NCBI GenBank assembly: GCA_947179485.1
Contig: OX359247.1
Span: 42,136,801-42,200,800, forward strand
DNA length: 64,000 nucleotides
Direction of reading: 5' to 3'
From: Allacma fusca
Taxonomy: Eukaryota > Arthropoda > Collembola > Symphypleona > Sminthuridae
The translations under genes and the position numbers were made by a program. The notes beneath the pieces were generated by a model. That model did not search any database. It was not told where the DNA came from and saw nothing but the letters and a program-made list of their open reading frames with translations. Positions 44,753 to 56,342 of this stretch are shown here, in pieces; position 1 is the first letter of the stretch, and each line of letters begins with the position of its first letter.

Positions 44753-45024
44753 ACACATGCAATCAAAGGGGATTAGTTATTTTTTTTGTTTATGACATTC
44801 TCAGAGGCTCAGATTTGAATAAGAATTTCTCTGTTTTTACTATTCAATTCTAATCTTGGCATCAGGTGCATAATCTATTCTATTCTAGTCTGGGAGTTTC
44901 AAAAATCGAGCTCTTCAATTCTATTCGATTTATTTCTGTATAAATGTCGGCAATTCTATTCAAATTCCTATTTTCCTATTCAAGTCGGAATAGAATAGGG
45001 CAGCAGTGTGGGAATGTACGTATC

Positions 45025-46128
45025 GAGTCTGTTTTTTTGAAAACGGCCACCGTGAAAATCACTATTTTTTGAAACACTTTTAGAGGTGCCCAACGGATGC
45101 ACAATAGGATGAAAAAAATTCCAAGAAATTTTTTCCCTCTAAATCTCAATAGGAAGGTCAAAAACCCGAAAAAAACCCGAAAAATACTCTAATTTATTAC
45201 AGCCTTACCAATTTGAATATTCAAAAACGGGCTATCTCGAATATGTTGCACAACTAACTCCTACACTCTTGATTTTTTTCCGCATCGTAGCATCAAAATT
45301 TCGATTTTTTTTGAAAAATCGCATGGACATTTTTGAAATTTCGGAATTTTTTTTGACTGCCGGCAGACGCAAAAAAACGCTTTTTTAAAACTCTAAACTC
45401 AAGAAAAGCATAATAACAGTAGTGCAAAATTCTGAAAAAGCGTTTTTTTGCGTCTGCCGGCAGTCAAAACGGGGAAAATCCGAAGCGGGTAATTTATATA
45501 CATATCTGCTTAAGGCGTCGTGCACGTAATCGCGTTCCCAAATATGACTGTAACCCTGCGCAATCTCAATGGATTTATGTACAAATAAATCAGTATGACC
45601 CATGCGGTGAACAATGGTGTTACAAAGGTCAATGTCAGCCCCCACTAAAATGGGTGGGGTACAACCATGTAATGTGTACCCCCCTGAATTGTGTAAAGCA
45701 ACAACAAATAATTTTTTAATAAAACAGCGAGGAAAAAATAAGCCGCTAACCGACAGCCTACTACAATAAATGAGAGTGGCAGGCAGAATGCTCGTCTAGA
45801 TCCATAGCGCATGGATTGTATGCGTATACATACAGCCAGCATTGCTTGCTGTAGTAGACGAGGAGAGGAGGTTCCTCCCTACGTAATACACGGGCAGCGC
45901 CTTTCATGTAAATAGAAGGCCACATCACGCTCCATTCTTTGGTGCCGTGCCGCAGCTCAAATAGTCCCATTTTATTTTCTTAATAATTTCGGATTGGTTG
46001 GCTACAGCCCTTTCATATTTGGACTCAATATCATACACATTATTGAAAATGTGTGTATGTACTTTATAAGTACATAGCTAAAAAAAATGCTTCACTATGG
46101 GAATGGCCGTCTTCAAAAAAACAGACTC
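45025..46128 (+). mobile_element. Inverted-repeat element of uncertain superfamily, 1.1 kb
   Basis: Terminal inverted repeats begin GAGTCTGTTTTTTTGAA and extend through ACGGCCA with one mismatch. The 4-bp duplication TATC lies on both sides (45021-45024 and 46129-46132). Unit B has a single uninterrupted TATC at the matching place (about 56729). Inside is a perfect 35-bp inverted repeat (45351-45385 and 45435-45469). Minus-strand open frames at about 45385-45970 show no recognisable motif. Confidence 0.65.
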
Positions 46129-46778
46129 TATCGTAGTTCAGCATATTAATGCATACCCACCAGTCCTCGGCACGGGTATGGGTAATACTCGGGTAAACAG
46201 GTACGGGTCCGGGTATTGGTGCTACCTGGGTACCGATTTTGTGTACCCAATCAAGTTCGGGTACTACCCGGGTACACTTTTGTCGGCTCAAAATTTCGGG
46301 TACGGATGCGGGTATGGGTACTTGTACAACGATTTCAAAATGAGTATATACCTACCGGGTACGGGTATAATTGGGTCATTTACTCGTACCCACGACCATT
46401 GTACCCGATTATTTGGATACGTTGAGAATTGAGACATTTTGATGAATATTTTGCCATCATGCCCGTACGTTGGAAACTTCTGTCCGTATTTGTAGTGTTT
46501 CTGAATACATATAGCTTAGTGTTAATACCCTTTTGAGCTTACAAGATACAGTAAATGTATTTTAGACTGTGTAGCTAAAATATATGCTTTTAGGGCAGCA
46601 TGTTTTAGGAAGTATAAATAAATAAACACAAACGAAGGGTAATAACAAAATAGAAGTGGAGAATAGGATTCAGCGAAATTTTGTACGGTTGGTAATATAT
46701 TGATGAATCTGCAAGTATTCAAGTTATTTTTATTTCCAATAGAAGTTTTTCTACTCTTCAATGAAAATATATAATATC

Positions 46779-48821
46779 CAGAGCATTGGAAAATACTAAT
46801 TTTTTTTCTGAAAATACAAAATAAAATACATTTAAATAAAAGCCAAACTACAAAATACAAAATAAAAATACCTCCGTTAATTTTATGAAAATACAAAGTA
46901 AAAATACATTATATTGTGGGTTATTCAAAATACCAAATACAAAATACTGTATTTCAAATACTTTTCTCAAGGTACAATGCTTTCATTGAACTCGATTTCT
47001 TGAGCACAGTTTTAGAAAAACAAGCATTTTAAAAACACCATCAGAAAGCGGAGCAATTCTGGGACTAAATACAAGACCTGCAAAACTAAATAACCGCTTT
47101 ACAGGGGCTGACGAGGCCCTGGGAGTATTAAAATTAAAAAAAACATTTCTTTGACGTTTGGGTTTGGAGACTTGTCCAAAATAGTCAAGCTTTCATAAGT
47201 ATCCTTCAAATAGTTTAAGCATTCCCATTCAACGATTTCTTCGGTAATTGATGATGAGGGAATTAACTTCATGTAAGCCTTTGCTAAACCGAACAATTTT
47301 AAGGCGTCACCAGCCCCCTTATAAACTAGTGTTGTCCGTGGGCCCGTTTATCCCGCGGGTTTCCTCCGAACCTACCCGACCGATTTCGTTCAAAATTTTT
47401 GTGAACATTTGTTAGGCTACATCCTCGAATGAATTCGTTATTGGTTGAAATCGGTCCACGTATTCGTACGTAAACAAATAAAAACGAACAAAATCTTTGT
47501 TTTCTCACGAACTGTTGCATCGATTTCAATTAAATGTTTTTATACGCACTATTCAGTACTACTAACGCTGTTTTTTAAAAAATATTTCGGAATTTAATTT
47601 TTGATGTTTCAAAAATTTGTAACGCTCGTCAGCCTTAAATAATCGCGGAGCGATGTTTTTTATTGTAAAGTGCGCTCACTCATACCATCTCATACGAGCA
47701 GAGCTGCGCTCAAGTTCAAGTAGTACTTGACAAGTATCAAGTCAGGTCAAGTTCGGATCAAGTTCGGGATAATGAGCGTTTCTAACTTGGTTGAATCGAG
47801 TCAAGTTCAAGTATTTGGTGGATCCGAACTTGGAACTGCAAGTCGGTTCTGGTCCAAGTGCAAGCCCACAGAATTGACTTGAACTAAGGATCAAGTTCAA
47901 GTTCGGGTCTGGACATGGATTTTACTTGAACCCGAACTTGCACTTCAAGTACCGATTCAAGTATCTTAGTTCCAACGTTCGCACTTCTGCAACATGCATT
48001 CTAGAAACAGAAACCATGTCTGCAGAGATATGCACAGAAGCTGGAGCTCACTTTCATTTGGAGTGACTGTTGTGTATTCTGTAAATCGTCGTGCTTAAAA
48101 CTATTCTTCTAATTTTTCATCTTTTTTGAAAAACTGTTGAAGTAAATTGTCCGGTGAGACTGTGACACAAGGAAAAAAACCATGAGTGAACCCGAATCTG
48201 AATTTAATAAAGACGACGGAAATTGAAAATCTTAACTTCACCAGTTTGAATGTTTTTGCGACTTCATAATACAAAGTGCAAGGTTCAAGTATTTACTTGA
48301 AATCCAAGTTCGGGTTCAAGTTAATTCCAAGTTCGGTTCTCAAGATTTATGGACCCGAATTCAAGTAACAGATCAAGTTCGGGTTTAGGAAAGATTACTT
48401 GCAAGATATGACTTGGTATGACAAGTAATTCCTGGGACCCGAAACGCCAAGTTCGGGTACTGACAAATATCTACTTGAAAGTTCAAGTGCAGGTCAAGTT
48501 CAAGTTCGGATCTTCAAAATACTTGACCCGAACGCAGGTCTGCATACGAGTGTTGTTACATGATGGTGACTACAGATGGCATGTACATTGGAAGTTATCA
48601 AATGAAAAGTATTTTGAGCAAAACGCTTTATTTGAAATACATTTGGTATGGCACTGTTAGCAAGAAAATACAAAATACTATCTTATTCAAAAACATGTAA
48701 AATATAAAGTATAAAATACTTATTCAATGCATTAGGGCTACAAAATACTAAATACAAAATACTCGAAGGTCTCAAAATACGTATTTTAAAATACTGTATT
48801 CCCAAATACTCCAATGCTCTG
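46779..48821 (+). mobile_element. hAT-like word-array element (AAATAC word)
   Basis: The termini are CAGAGCATTGGA and TCCAATGCTCTG (perfect). The 8-bp duplication ATAATATC is perfect (46771-46778 and 48822-48829). Both ends are AAATACAAAATAC arrays. Its interior hosts a Helentron-like fragment (about 47325-47662, ending ATCGCGGAGCGATG and a T run) and the hAT-like element at 47699-48542. Confidence 0.8.
47699..48542 (+). mobile_element. hAT-like word-array element (CAAGTTCGGGT word), nested
   Basis: It starts CAGAGCTGCG and ends CGCAGGTCTG, inverse apart from one or two mismatches. The 8-bp duplication CATACGAG is perfect (47691-47698 and 48543-48550). The body is almost wholly CAAGTTCAAGT/TTCGGGT/ACTTGAACCCG words at both ends. 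Confidence 0.8.
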
Positions 48822-49189
48822 ATAATATCAAATACCGCTCTAGCTAGTCAAAATTACACACTAAAATGTCATACATTATAATACATAACCTACTATGTAC
48901 TACATTTGAAGATATCTGGATATAAAGCACCCGAGTACGAGTACGGGTACGGCACTGAGATACCCGAGCATGGGTAAAATCCAGCAGCCTTGCTTCACAC
49001 CACGCGTCATGAATCCTACAAATCGCAAATATGTACCATTATTTAAATAGACAACAAACAAGTGAGCGATAAAAAAGATACAACAAATGAATTACCATGA
49101 ACCTACTGGTTTGCGAGAGCTCAGGTCATGCTGATCTAAGAAATATAAAATTTTATACAAACGAGCATCAAAAGAAATTCCAGAAAAAT

Positions 49190-51020
49190 TGTCGTCACAG
49201 AACAACAAATTCAAATAATTCCGTTACAGATGGAGTTAGTAATGAGCATGGTAAGATAGCTGGCATTCACAGCTTAGATTTTCAGAAAACGACAGAGTTA
49301 AGAGAGGGAGCCAATGACGAAGCAGTACCAACGGACAAGGAAGAAGGTGCAACTGGAAATAAATTGTGCAATGCCTCTGGCTATGGCGTTCATAACTTCA
49401 GTCGCAACTCTCGAGTTACTATAGTTGGGATTCTCAAAAAAAATTTAAAATCGCAAGTTCTCATAAAATCGCAAAAGTTTTCGCAACTTTACGACAACTA
49501 AAAAGCAGTCGTAGGTACTTACGATCAAGCATTCTTTTTAGGGCGGGGTTTATTTAAAAACCGTTCTGTCATTACAAAAAATTTTATTTTTTACTTGGGC
49601 CCTAGTGGCAGGGTTAATTGTAACGATGGAGTTATTAGCTGTACTCGAAGATGGAAATTGAAGAACTTTTTAAAGACAGAGTTTTTCTTAAAAGTTTCAA
49701 GAACTAATTATGCGCTATTGATTTCCTAAATGTGAGTGAAATGTGTAGTGTTCAACTCCGGCGAGAAACTTAAGGACTTTTAAATATGTCATTCAAAATG
49801 AGTTATGCTTACCATATCGGTTATTGTAGCCCACAGTGCTTCCTTTGTCTGATGACTAATTGAATTTGAAAACTTTCCAAAAACTTTCGAATAATTCGAA
49901 ACTGGTGACTAAAGCATCACGCTCTCCCTCGCTCCAATTCGGTGAGCGTTTTGAATTCTTTGATAAATTCGTTTTTATATTTTTTGTCATTTTCACTCCT
50001 TACAATTAACGTTAAATTGTTGTGTAGAGAAAATCAATAAGTAAAACTGATAGAAAAGACAAATGGGATGACCGGGACGGCTAAGAGCATCGGTACGGAA
50101 AAAGTCACACATAATTTATGTCATCGGAACTCGGAATTATTCTGTTCCGTTCCGATCCCGGTACGATTTCTGACGTGCGGTTCTAAGCAGTAAAACTAGC
50201 TGTTTCAATTAATGGTTGCCATTCTATGTTTAGAATAAAATCAGTACTATTTTAAAATACACAAAAAAACTACTAATAATCAAATAACAAACTTGCACAT
50301 AATTATTTGTGATCCCATGTAGTATAATTGTATATAATGTATATGTATATTGCGAAACATTCCGGGTTGCTTCGGAACGGAACGGGTTCGGAACAGAAAA
50401 GTTAGCATATTCCGGAACAAAACACAAGCTCTGACGGAAAATCAACTTTACGTGTTTATTCCGAACGATTTAGACTAAAATGTTCCGTTGTCCCGACATT
50501 CCAACGGAATCGGGAACAATATAATTTGTAGATGTCGGAACGGAACGGAATTCCTTACGGAACAGAAATTTTGACCACATTGGAAGCTCTAAAATTAATC
50601 ATCAAAAGAATCAAGGTGGACTTGTAAATCTCTCCGCACTTTCCTAATTATTTTCCTTGAAGTTATTGTTTATTTTGACTTGTATTATTTTTGAAAGTAA
50701 ACCTTTTTGGAATTTTGTCAGAGTATGTTATTCTCTTGAGTTAAATTTAAATATAATTTTCCTGTAAAATGAAATAATTTACCTAGGAAATTGACTGAAG
50801 TGTAAATGTCTATTTACTGATTGTGAGGTAGTTCAAGAAGTTGATAATTAAATTAAATACTTTATTTCACAAAACACCTAGTGGATTCTACACCCATTCA
50901 TTGTCCATACAGAGTGGGAGGAAATTGGTAAAATTTTCACTACAGCTGATTTTTGTTCTTTGTCTTACTCTACGTGAGCTTTTGCTGGCCGGGGTTGTTG
51001 TTGCCACCGGGTCAGTCGGC
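49190..51020. other. Stretch present only in unit B, partly coding-like
   Basis: Unit A passes directly from AAAGAAATTC to ACAAAATTTTGACC where unit B has these 1.8 kb. A frame open from about 49097 to 49501 (plus) is hydrophilic, without hydrophobic or repeat bias, and holds a possible donor CATG|GTAAGA. No family is recognised. From about 50090 to 50590 lies a CGGAACGGAAC word island flanked by GAGCATC and GAAGCTC with TAA on both sides, perhaps another element. Confidence 0.35.
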
Positions 51021-51869
51021 GACAAAATTTTGACCTTAGAACAAAAACTTCAGCCGATAATCCTCAGAACATCCCGACTTAGCACCACGTTCTTGAACAT
51101 TGTGACCTGACCTGACCTGATAATGAAACAAATTTTGAGAAAATTGGAAAAGAATTTTGTTTCAAAATTGGTGAATCGTATATGTTCTATCATTGTCCCT
51201 TATCTGGGTTTGGGTGGGAGAAATAGGATGTATGTATATACATAGGACACCCTGAACTGTTTTCTTCGGGAGCTACAAATAGCTCCTAAATTGTTGGATT
51301 TTCTGGGGGAAAAACAGGGTTGAAAATTGGAATCGGAATTGGAATCGGAATCGGAAAAGAATCCGAAAATTTCAAGTATTAGAATCGGAATCGGAATTAA
51401 AAATACTGTAAAATTAGGTATTGGAATTCTAATCGGAATTGGAAAGTAAGTATCGGTATTGGTATTAGAATTTAATGATATTCCAATGAATTCCGATTCC
51501 ATTTCTGATATTGCATTATACAGCCATACAGAGACCTTTATGACCTTTTACATAATTAGTACCTTTACATTTTACACTTCTACATGGGTTTTCGCGCAAA
51601 TAGTTCTTTATCGTAGTAATGAAAATGGAAAGAAAGGCAGAATCATTTGTTTATGATTACTACGTCTACAATAAAAATCTAGAAATACAACAAAAAATGA
51701 AAGACATGTTCCAACGTATTCTGTGGAACAACTATGGACCGCACAAGGGACAAATGTATTAATTTGTTCAAGTGGTGGAATTATTCTCCAATTTTCTGAA
51801 ATTCTCCAGCAAGTAACATTTGTAATCTTGACCATTCCATCAACTTACAATATTAGATTCTGTGGGAAG

Positions 51870-52984
51870 CAAAGTTGTTCGCCTATCCTACATATAGGCC
51901 TATTTGTAGGCTATTAATAGGGTGCGAGGATTTTATTAAAGAGGCTTGTCGGCAAAATAGGGTGCAAAAATATAACCTAGCCGACAAAATAGGTAGGCTC
52001 AGCCGTTGTAGAATTATAGGCATATATTAGAGCTGGGGCCCGGAAGTAGGTTTTTGGATAGTGTATGTATGATGTAAATATAATAAAATATGTAAACAAA
52101 TGTTTCACATCGGATTCAATTGTTACTAAAAATCCGGGTTTTCATCGGGTTTTAAAACCATTTAAAGTTCGGGTTGTAAAAAATTTTGGAGACCGGGTTT
52201 TTCGCGGTTTCGGGCTTCACAAAATTTAAGATGCATAAAACGGGCCGGGTTGAATATCACATATTTAGCCCGTTGGCGGGCCGGGTCGGGCTAATAGAGT
52301 ATTTGTTTGGGTTTCTTCCGGGTTCGGGCCTGAAGTCAAGCCCGAATCCCACCATTAGCATATATGTAGGCTATTGAAACATGTCATCTTCATTTAATGG
52401 CATATTGAATGGACAAAATTAAAATTAAAGAATAATCCGCACCCGGTACTTGCAGATTGTGTTATAGGGGGGTTCAAGTGTAAAAATGTGTGCTATCTTG
52501 CCTTGATATGTGCTGCAACCTCAGTGAAATTAAAACTTCTAAATATTCGGTAAAGTGGGAACTTTACGGAAATCTTAAGTGCGACATCGCTTTTGACCAA
52601 TGTTAAAATTTTGGAACTATTTCCGGCGTAAACCAAATTAATATTCATATTATTTTGCTCTTAGGGCTTTGGCCAAGGTGACTAAACTTAAACTATTTTA
52701 TTTCAACCCAATTTACTTGAAAAAGGATTTTTAATTTATTAGAGTAGAATGCTCTTAAATAGTCTGTCAGTTACGAAAAGTACATAAGATTTAGGATTTG
52801 TGTAGAATTCTTTGATTTAATTTGTCAGTGTAGGCTAATATGTAGGCTTGGTGGTCCCCATATAGGAAGGTTGTAGCATAGGCTGATCTATTCGGCGGTT
52901 AAAATGTATTCATATATGTAGGCTCGGTTCAAAATTTATAGATATGAAGGATATAGGATAGGCTGAATCATTTGGACACCTTTG
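51870..52984 (-). mobile_element. hAT-like word-array element (CCTACATA word), copy 2
   Basis: This is an inverted relative of 12826-13657 with the same CAAAG...CTTTG termini. The 8-bp duplication GTGGGAAG is perfect (51862-51869 and 52985-52992). It is inflated by the 330-bp element at 52028-52357. Confidence 0.82.
52028..52357 (+). mobile_element. hAT-like element (CGGGTTTCGGG word), innermost of three
   Basis: It starts TAGAGCTGGG and ends CCCACCATTA, partial inverses. The 8-bp duplication GCATATAT is perfect (52020-52027 and 52358-52365). The homologous position in the family copy at about 13490 is unoccupied. The body is CGGGTTTTCGGG/CCGGGTCGGGC text. Confidence 0.7.
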
Positions 52985-53279
52985 GTGGGAAGACTTTTCT
53001 CTGCATTACGTTTAATTTAAAACTATAACCTAGGTCGACTATCGGAGTAATCCCTGCAAAACATGTTGTTTGTCGTCGAATGACAAAAATTTTTAATTTG
53101 AATAGAATCGGAATTGGAATCGGAATTATTTAAAAGTATTTGAATTAATTGGTATCGGAATTCAAAATTAATTATTTGGATACATCGGAATCGGAACCTA
53201 AATCGGAAATAAATTTAAGCAGGTATTGTAATTGGAATCGGAATTTTTATTTTTCCGATATTTCATCCCTGGGGAAAAA

Positions 53280-55440
53280 TAACATTGAAATTGGAATTAC
53301 AAGTGCTTTTTAACGTGAGCATTTTCATTAGCAGCCCAAAAATCCTATACAGTCTGAACTTTTTTTGTGGTTTGTATTGACATCACTCGTAAGATGTCTC
53401 CCCGCTGAATCGCAATTTACCTGTGTTTACAAAGGATTCCAGAGAAACATTTGAACTATAGCAAAAGTATTAAGCAAAAAAAAAACATTTTCAAGACGCC
53501 ATTTGAGAAATTAATTTCAAAAAATTTATATAAACCCAAATTTGAGTCGAAAAACGATGTTTTGCTTTTCAGGCACTTTGGACAAATGTTCACTGAAAAT
53601 TTCGTAGATTATTGCCAAATAGTTTTTGTCTTAGGTATGTCATTTTTTTTAAACTTTTATGCCAAACCCCTTTAAAATTTGAATTATTGGTGCAAATTTA
53701 AGTGACATTTAATAAAAACAAAAGAGTATTTTTCAGCTGGTAAATACATTTTTGTACTTTGATACAATTTTGACAATTTTGAGTTGAGTGGGCATCCGAA
53801 GTAACTTTTGTGCTTTCTAACAGGCTAACCCTATTTCCATTTAAACAGGAGTCACCCAACAGCAAGGGAAAATGCAGATTTATTTTTATGACGCTTTGTT
53901 ATCAAGTGTTTTTCATTTATTTTCAGTAGTTTATAGTGGTGTTGTAATTGTAATATCTATTACGTATAATTACATGTGATATCTATTGGTAGTAATTTAT
54001 TATTTCTCATCATTCTATATTTACTCAAACTTAATTTTAGTACATCTCGGAACATTAGGGACTTAAACAATAATTTACTAAAATTGATACATTTAACATC
54101 GACCTTCCCTATGTTTTATTATTGGTTGGAGGTTCATTTTTCTAAAATTTGGTAGTAGCTACCTTTTATGTAGTATACCTATCTTTGATGGATATTCTTC
54201 TTTCTTCAAGTAACTTTGGGCTTGCCAAAATATTAATGAGATAATTAATTAGCCGTATAATAAGCATAGAGAAGCCAAAATGGAACAAAATATTACCCAA
54301 TATGTTTTTGAACCTTTTCCCTTGGTCCTTGGTGTTCCAAAATTTTCTGCAGTTGGTAACAACCTTGTAGAACTCCCGTCAAAAACTGCGAATTGAAAAG
54401 CACGTTACTGGGTCTGCAGTGGTTGCCTGAGAACATTTTGACACCTTTAATCATAGGAGATACATATGTAGATAATCTATTTGATGTGTTAGGTGGTCAT
54501 GAATTTTTCACTTCATTTATGATTGTCGTTCGCACTATCAAAGTACAGTTATATTAGAATAAAGGGAGTGCATGTAACAATTGCTTAAAGCTATTTTTGC
54601 TAAAGAATGGCCTCGTTTTAATTTAAACAGTGTATAGCTTCTGTGCTATTTGTGGAAATTATTACCTTCCATAAATACTACTCACTTATCAAATTCAAGT
54701 ATTTTGCAGTAACTTGATTTGTGATACCTCACAAGTATCGATCCATTGCTGTCTAGCCACACTCGACCATGATTGATTTGGTTGTTTACTCTACTTCTTA
54801 CTAAAACATAAACCTGTTTTGTGCTTATATTAATTTTCAAGTCAGAAGCATTAGGATTCTTAAATCTAAGAAAATATGGAAAAATGATAGCCTTCATATG
54901 CTTTTATTTTTTTATTTGTCTAGTCTTGATTTGCAATCTGGCTAATCGTCTATAGGCTGCATCCAACCATAATAATATATATATTACTTATTGTATATCT
55001 TAGTGATTACAATTTACTTGTTTCCAATAACACTTTTCCAGATATAGGTAACTTATAATCTCATTTGAGCAACTATCACCTTTGTAAAGATCTAGGAAGC
55101 TTTTTAGGAATTGTCATAAAAATAACATGACGTCTACCTTCCAGGGAAATTGGCTCTTGACGATGGAATTTCAGGGTTCGGGCAATTTAATTTAAACAGG
55201 CGGTGTCATGCTTGCTAAAATTGATTTCAAGATTACATTTACATAATAACTGACGGATTAAAAGTTCTGCAGCAGATAGAGCATGTCCCCTACATGTACA
55301 TATGTCTCTCACCCTTTATATACGTAGATACATAATTCTGAATAATACAATTTAGAGGAAAACTTTGCCAGCATATCTTGTTTCAGTGTTATCAAGTTTT
55401 CACGTCATGTCATGATACGTGTAGTTTATGTGATGTATGC
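53280..55440. other. Upstream region of esterase 2, unit B
   Basis: This is the counterpart of 25180-26672 plus 39545-40620 in unit A, without the insertions found there. There is no supported gene. Confidence 0.5.
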
Positions 55441-55452
55441 TCGGACTCCCAG

Positions 55453-55460
55453 TTTAAAAG
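55453..55460 (+). promoter_or_regulatory. TATA-like box of esterase 2
   Basis: TTTAAAAG followed by GAGAGAAGG, 63 bp before the ATG at 55523, conserved from the unit A promoter. Confidence 0.4.
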
Positions 55461-55522
55461 GAGAGAAGGATTCAAGTTGAATAATAGTGGGTTCTGGAAT
55501 TCGTACAGAGTACACTGACGAT

Positions 55523-56342
55523 ATGATTGCTAAGGTTCTTTTTTGTCTCTCCCTTATCGGGGCAATGCAAGGTAATGTACACAAGCAAAACCTCTGCAAA
55601 CATTGCATAGGTTTTGAAAATTAGTCTTTCTATCAAATTACTTAATTAATTTTAAACGCTTTCCCCCCTTTGATAGATACATAATATTACTTTATTTGCA
55701 TATGTAGCTCTTCCATGGGAGCCAGAACCGAGGGATGCGAACTGGTTAAGAACACATGAAGGGTTTGTGAACAACACCAAATCTAAACGGGATGAAATTA
55801 ACGTTCTTTTCTACGGAGATTCAATCACTGCAGGATGGAACGGGGCCGGTAAACCTGTCTACGATAAAGAATATGCCCCTCTTGGAACTGCCAACTACGG
55901 AATCGGTGGGGACAGAACAGAACATGTTCTCTGGAGGATAATAAACGGAGAGGTTGAAGGTCTTCATCCGAAAGTGATCGTCCTGAAAATAGGAACTAAC
56001 AACGGTGGAGATACAGCGGATAACATTGTGAGAGGAATCACTACGATTGTTCAAGAACTACGCACGAGACTGCCCAATTCCAAGATTTTACTTCAAGGAA
56101 TCTTACCTCGATCCGACACTACTGCCTGGTTCACCAAAATTAGTGACATCAATATTAAAATTGCTCATTTGGACGATGGAGCCAACATCAATTTCATGGA
56201 TATGTTCAATCAGTTCTCCGTGGGATGGGCTCAAGTGGACCAATCCTTGTTCAATCCTGACAAGCTTCACTTGATTCTAGCGGGTTACCAAAAGTGGGCT
56301 GATACTCAAAGGAAGTTATTTGACCGGTTATTGAATGCTTAG
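55523..56342 (+). CDS. Secreted SGNH esterase, PAF-acetylhydrolase Ib-like (copy 2)
   Basis: Two exons: 55523-55571 and 55708-56342, encoding 227 aa. The intron is 136 bp, longer than the 103 bp in copy 1 because of extra AT-rich sequence before the acceptor. Only a handful of residues differ from copy 1, among them FYGDS for FFGDS, IGGDRTEH for ISGDRTEH, and Asn for His before FMDMF. All five SGNH residues are retained (Ser55, Gly84, Asn114, Asp201, His204). The signal peptide is preserved with Leu to Met near its end. AATAAA lies at 56419. Intact frames in both copies suggest that both are used or that the duplication is young. Confidence 0.9.

Larger units (their letters stand above)
42416..45008 (+). 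mobile_element. hAT-like word-array element (CTATTC word), 2.6 kb composite
   Basis: The termini are CACTGCTGCCC and GGGCAGCAGTG (perfect). The 8-bp duplication TGGGAATG is perfect (42408-42415 and 45009-45016). Unit B keeps the unoccupied site near 56716. Both ends are filled with ATTCTATTCTATTC/CCTATTC words. It has been host to a foldback element (42681-42956), a Harbinger-like MITE (43197-43662) and a Helentron-like copy (44532-44752). Confidence 0.8.
46161..48957 (+). mobile_element. Probable hAT-like composite (GGGTAC word) enclosing two others
   Basis: The left part (46161-46440) is dense GGGTACGGGTATGGGT text starting CAGTCCTCGGC, and the right end is GGGTACGGCACTG. Flanks share ATACCC but are offset by two bases, so the target duplication is imperfect. 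The corresponding place in unit B (about 56755) lacks this material. It encloses the element at 46779-48821. Confidence 0.45.
24725..49010. repeat. Tandem duplication, unit A (esterase unit inflated by insertions)
   Basis: The unit is paralogous, in the same order, to 49011-57065. Matching blocks are about 24725-24900 with 49011-49190, 24900-25180 with 51020-51310, 25180-26672 with 53275-54476, 39545-41873 (with an esterase gene) with 54469-56704, and the flanks near 42408, 45009 and 46129 with 56710-56755. Unit A has gained a hAT-like element with the LTR retrotransposon inside it, a Harbinger-like element, a 2.6-kb hAT-like element, a 1.1-kb inverted-repeat element and a nested cluster at 46161-48957. 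Unit B preserves several of the empty sites. Confidence 0.75.
51315..53271 (+). mobile_element. hAT-like word-array element (GGAATCGG word)
   Basis: It starts CAGGGTTGAAAAT and ends ATTTCATCCCTG. The 8-bp duplication GGGAAAAA is perfect (51307-51314 and 53272-53279). Unit A has the unoccupied site near 25170 (TATGGGAAAAAATTAATTTT). The outer parts are GGAATCGGAATTGG arrays. The middle holds the element at 51870-52984. Confidence 0.85.

Noticed and set aside
45385..45970. Minus-strand open frames inside the TATC-flanked element
   Set aside because: They are two short overlapping frames without recognisable motif, and the first runs into the 35-bp inverted repeat. There is not enough support for a transposase.
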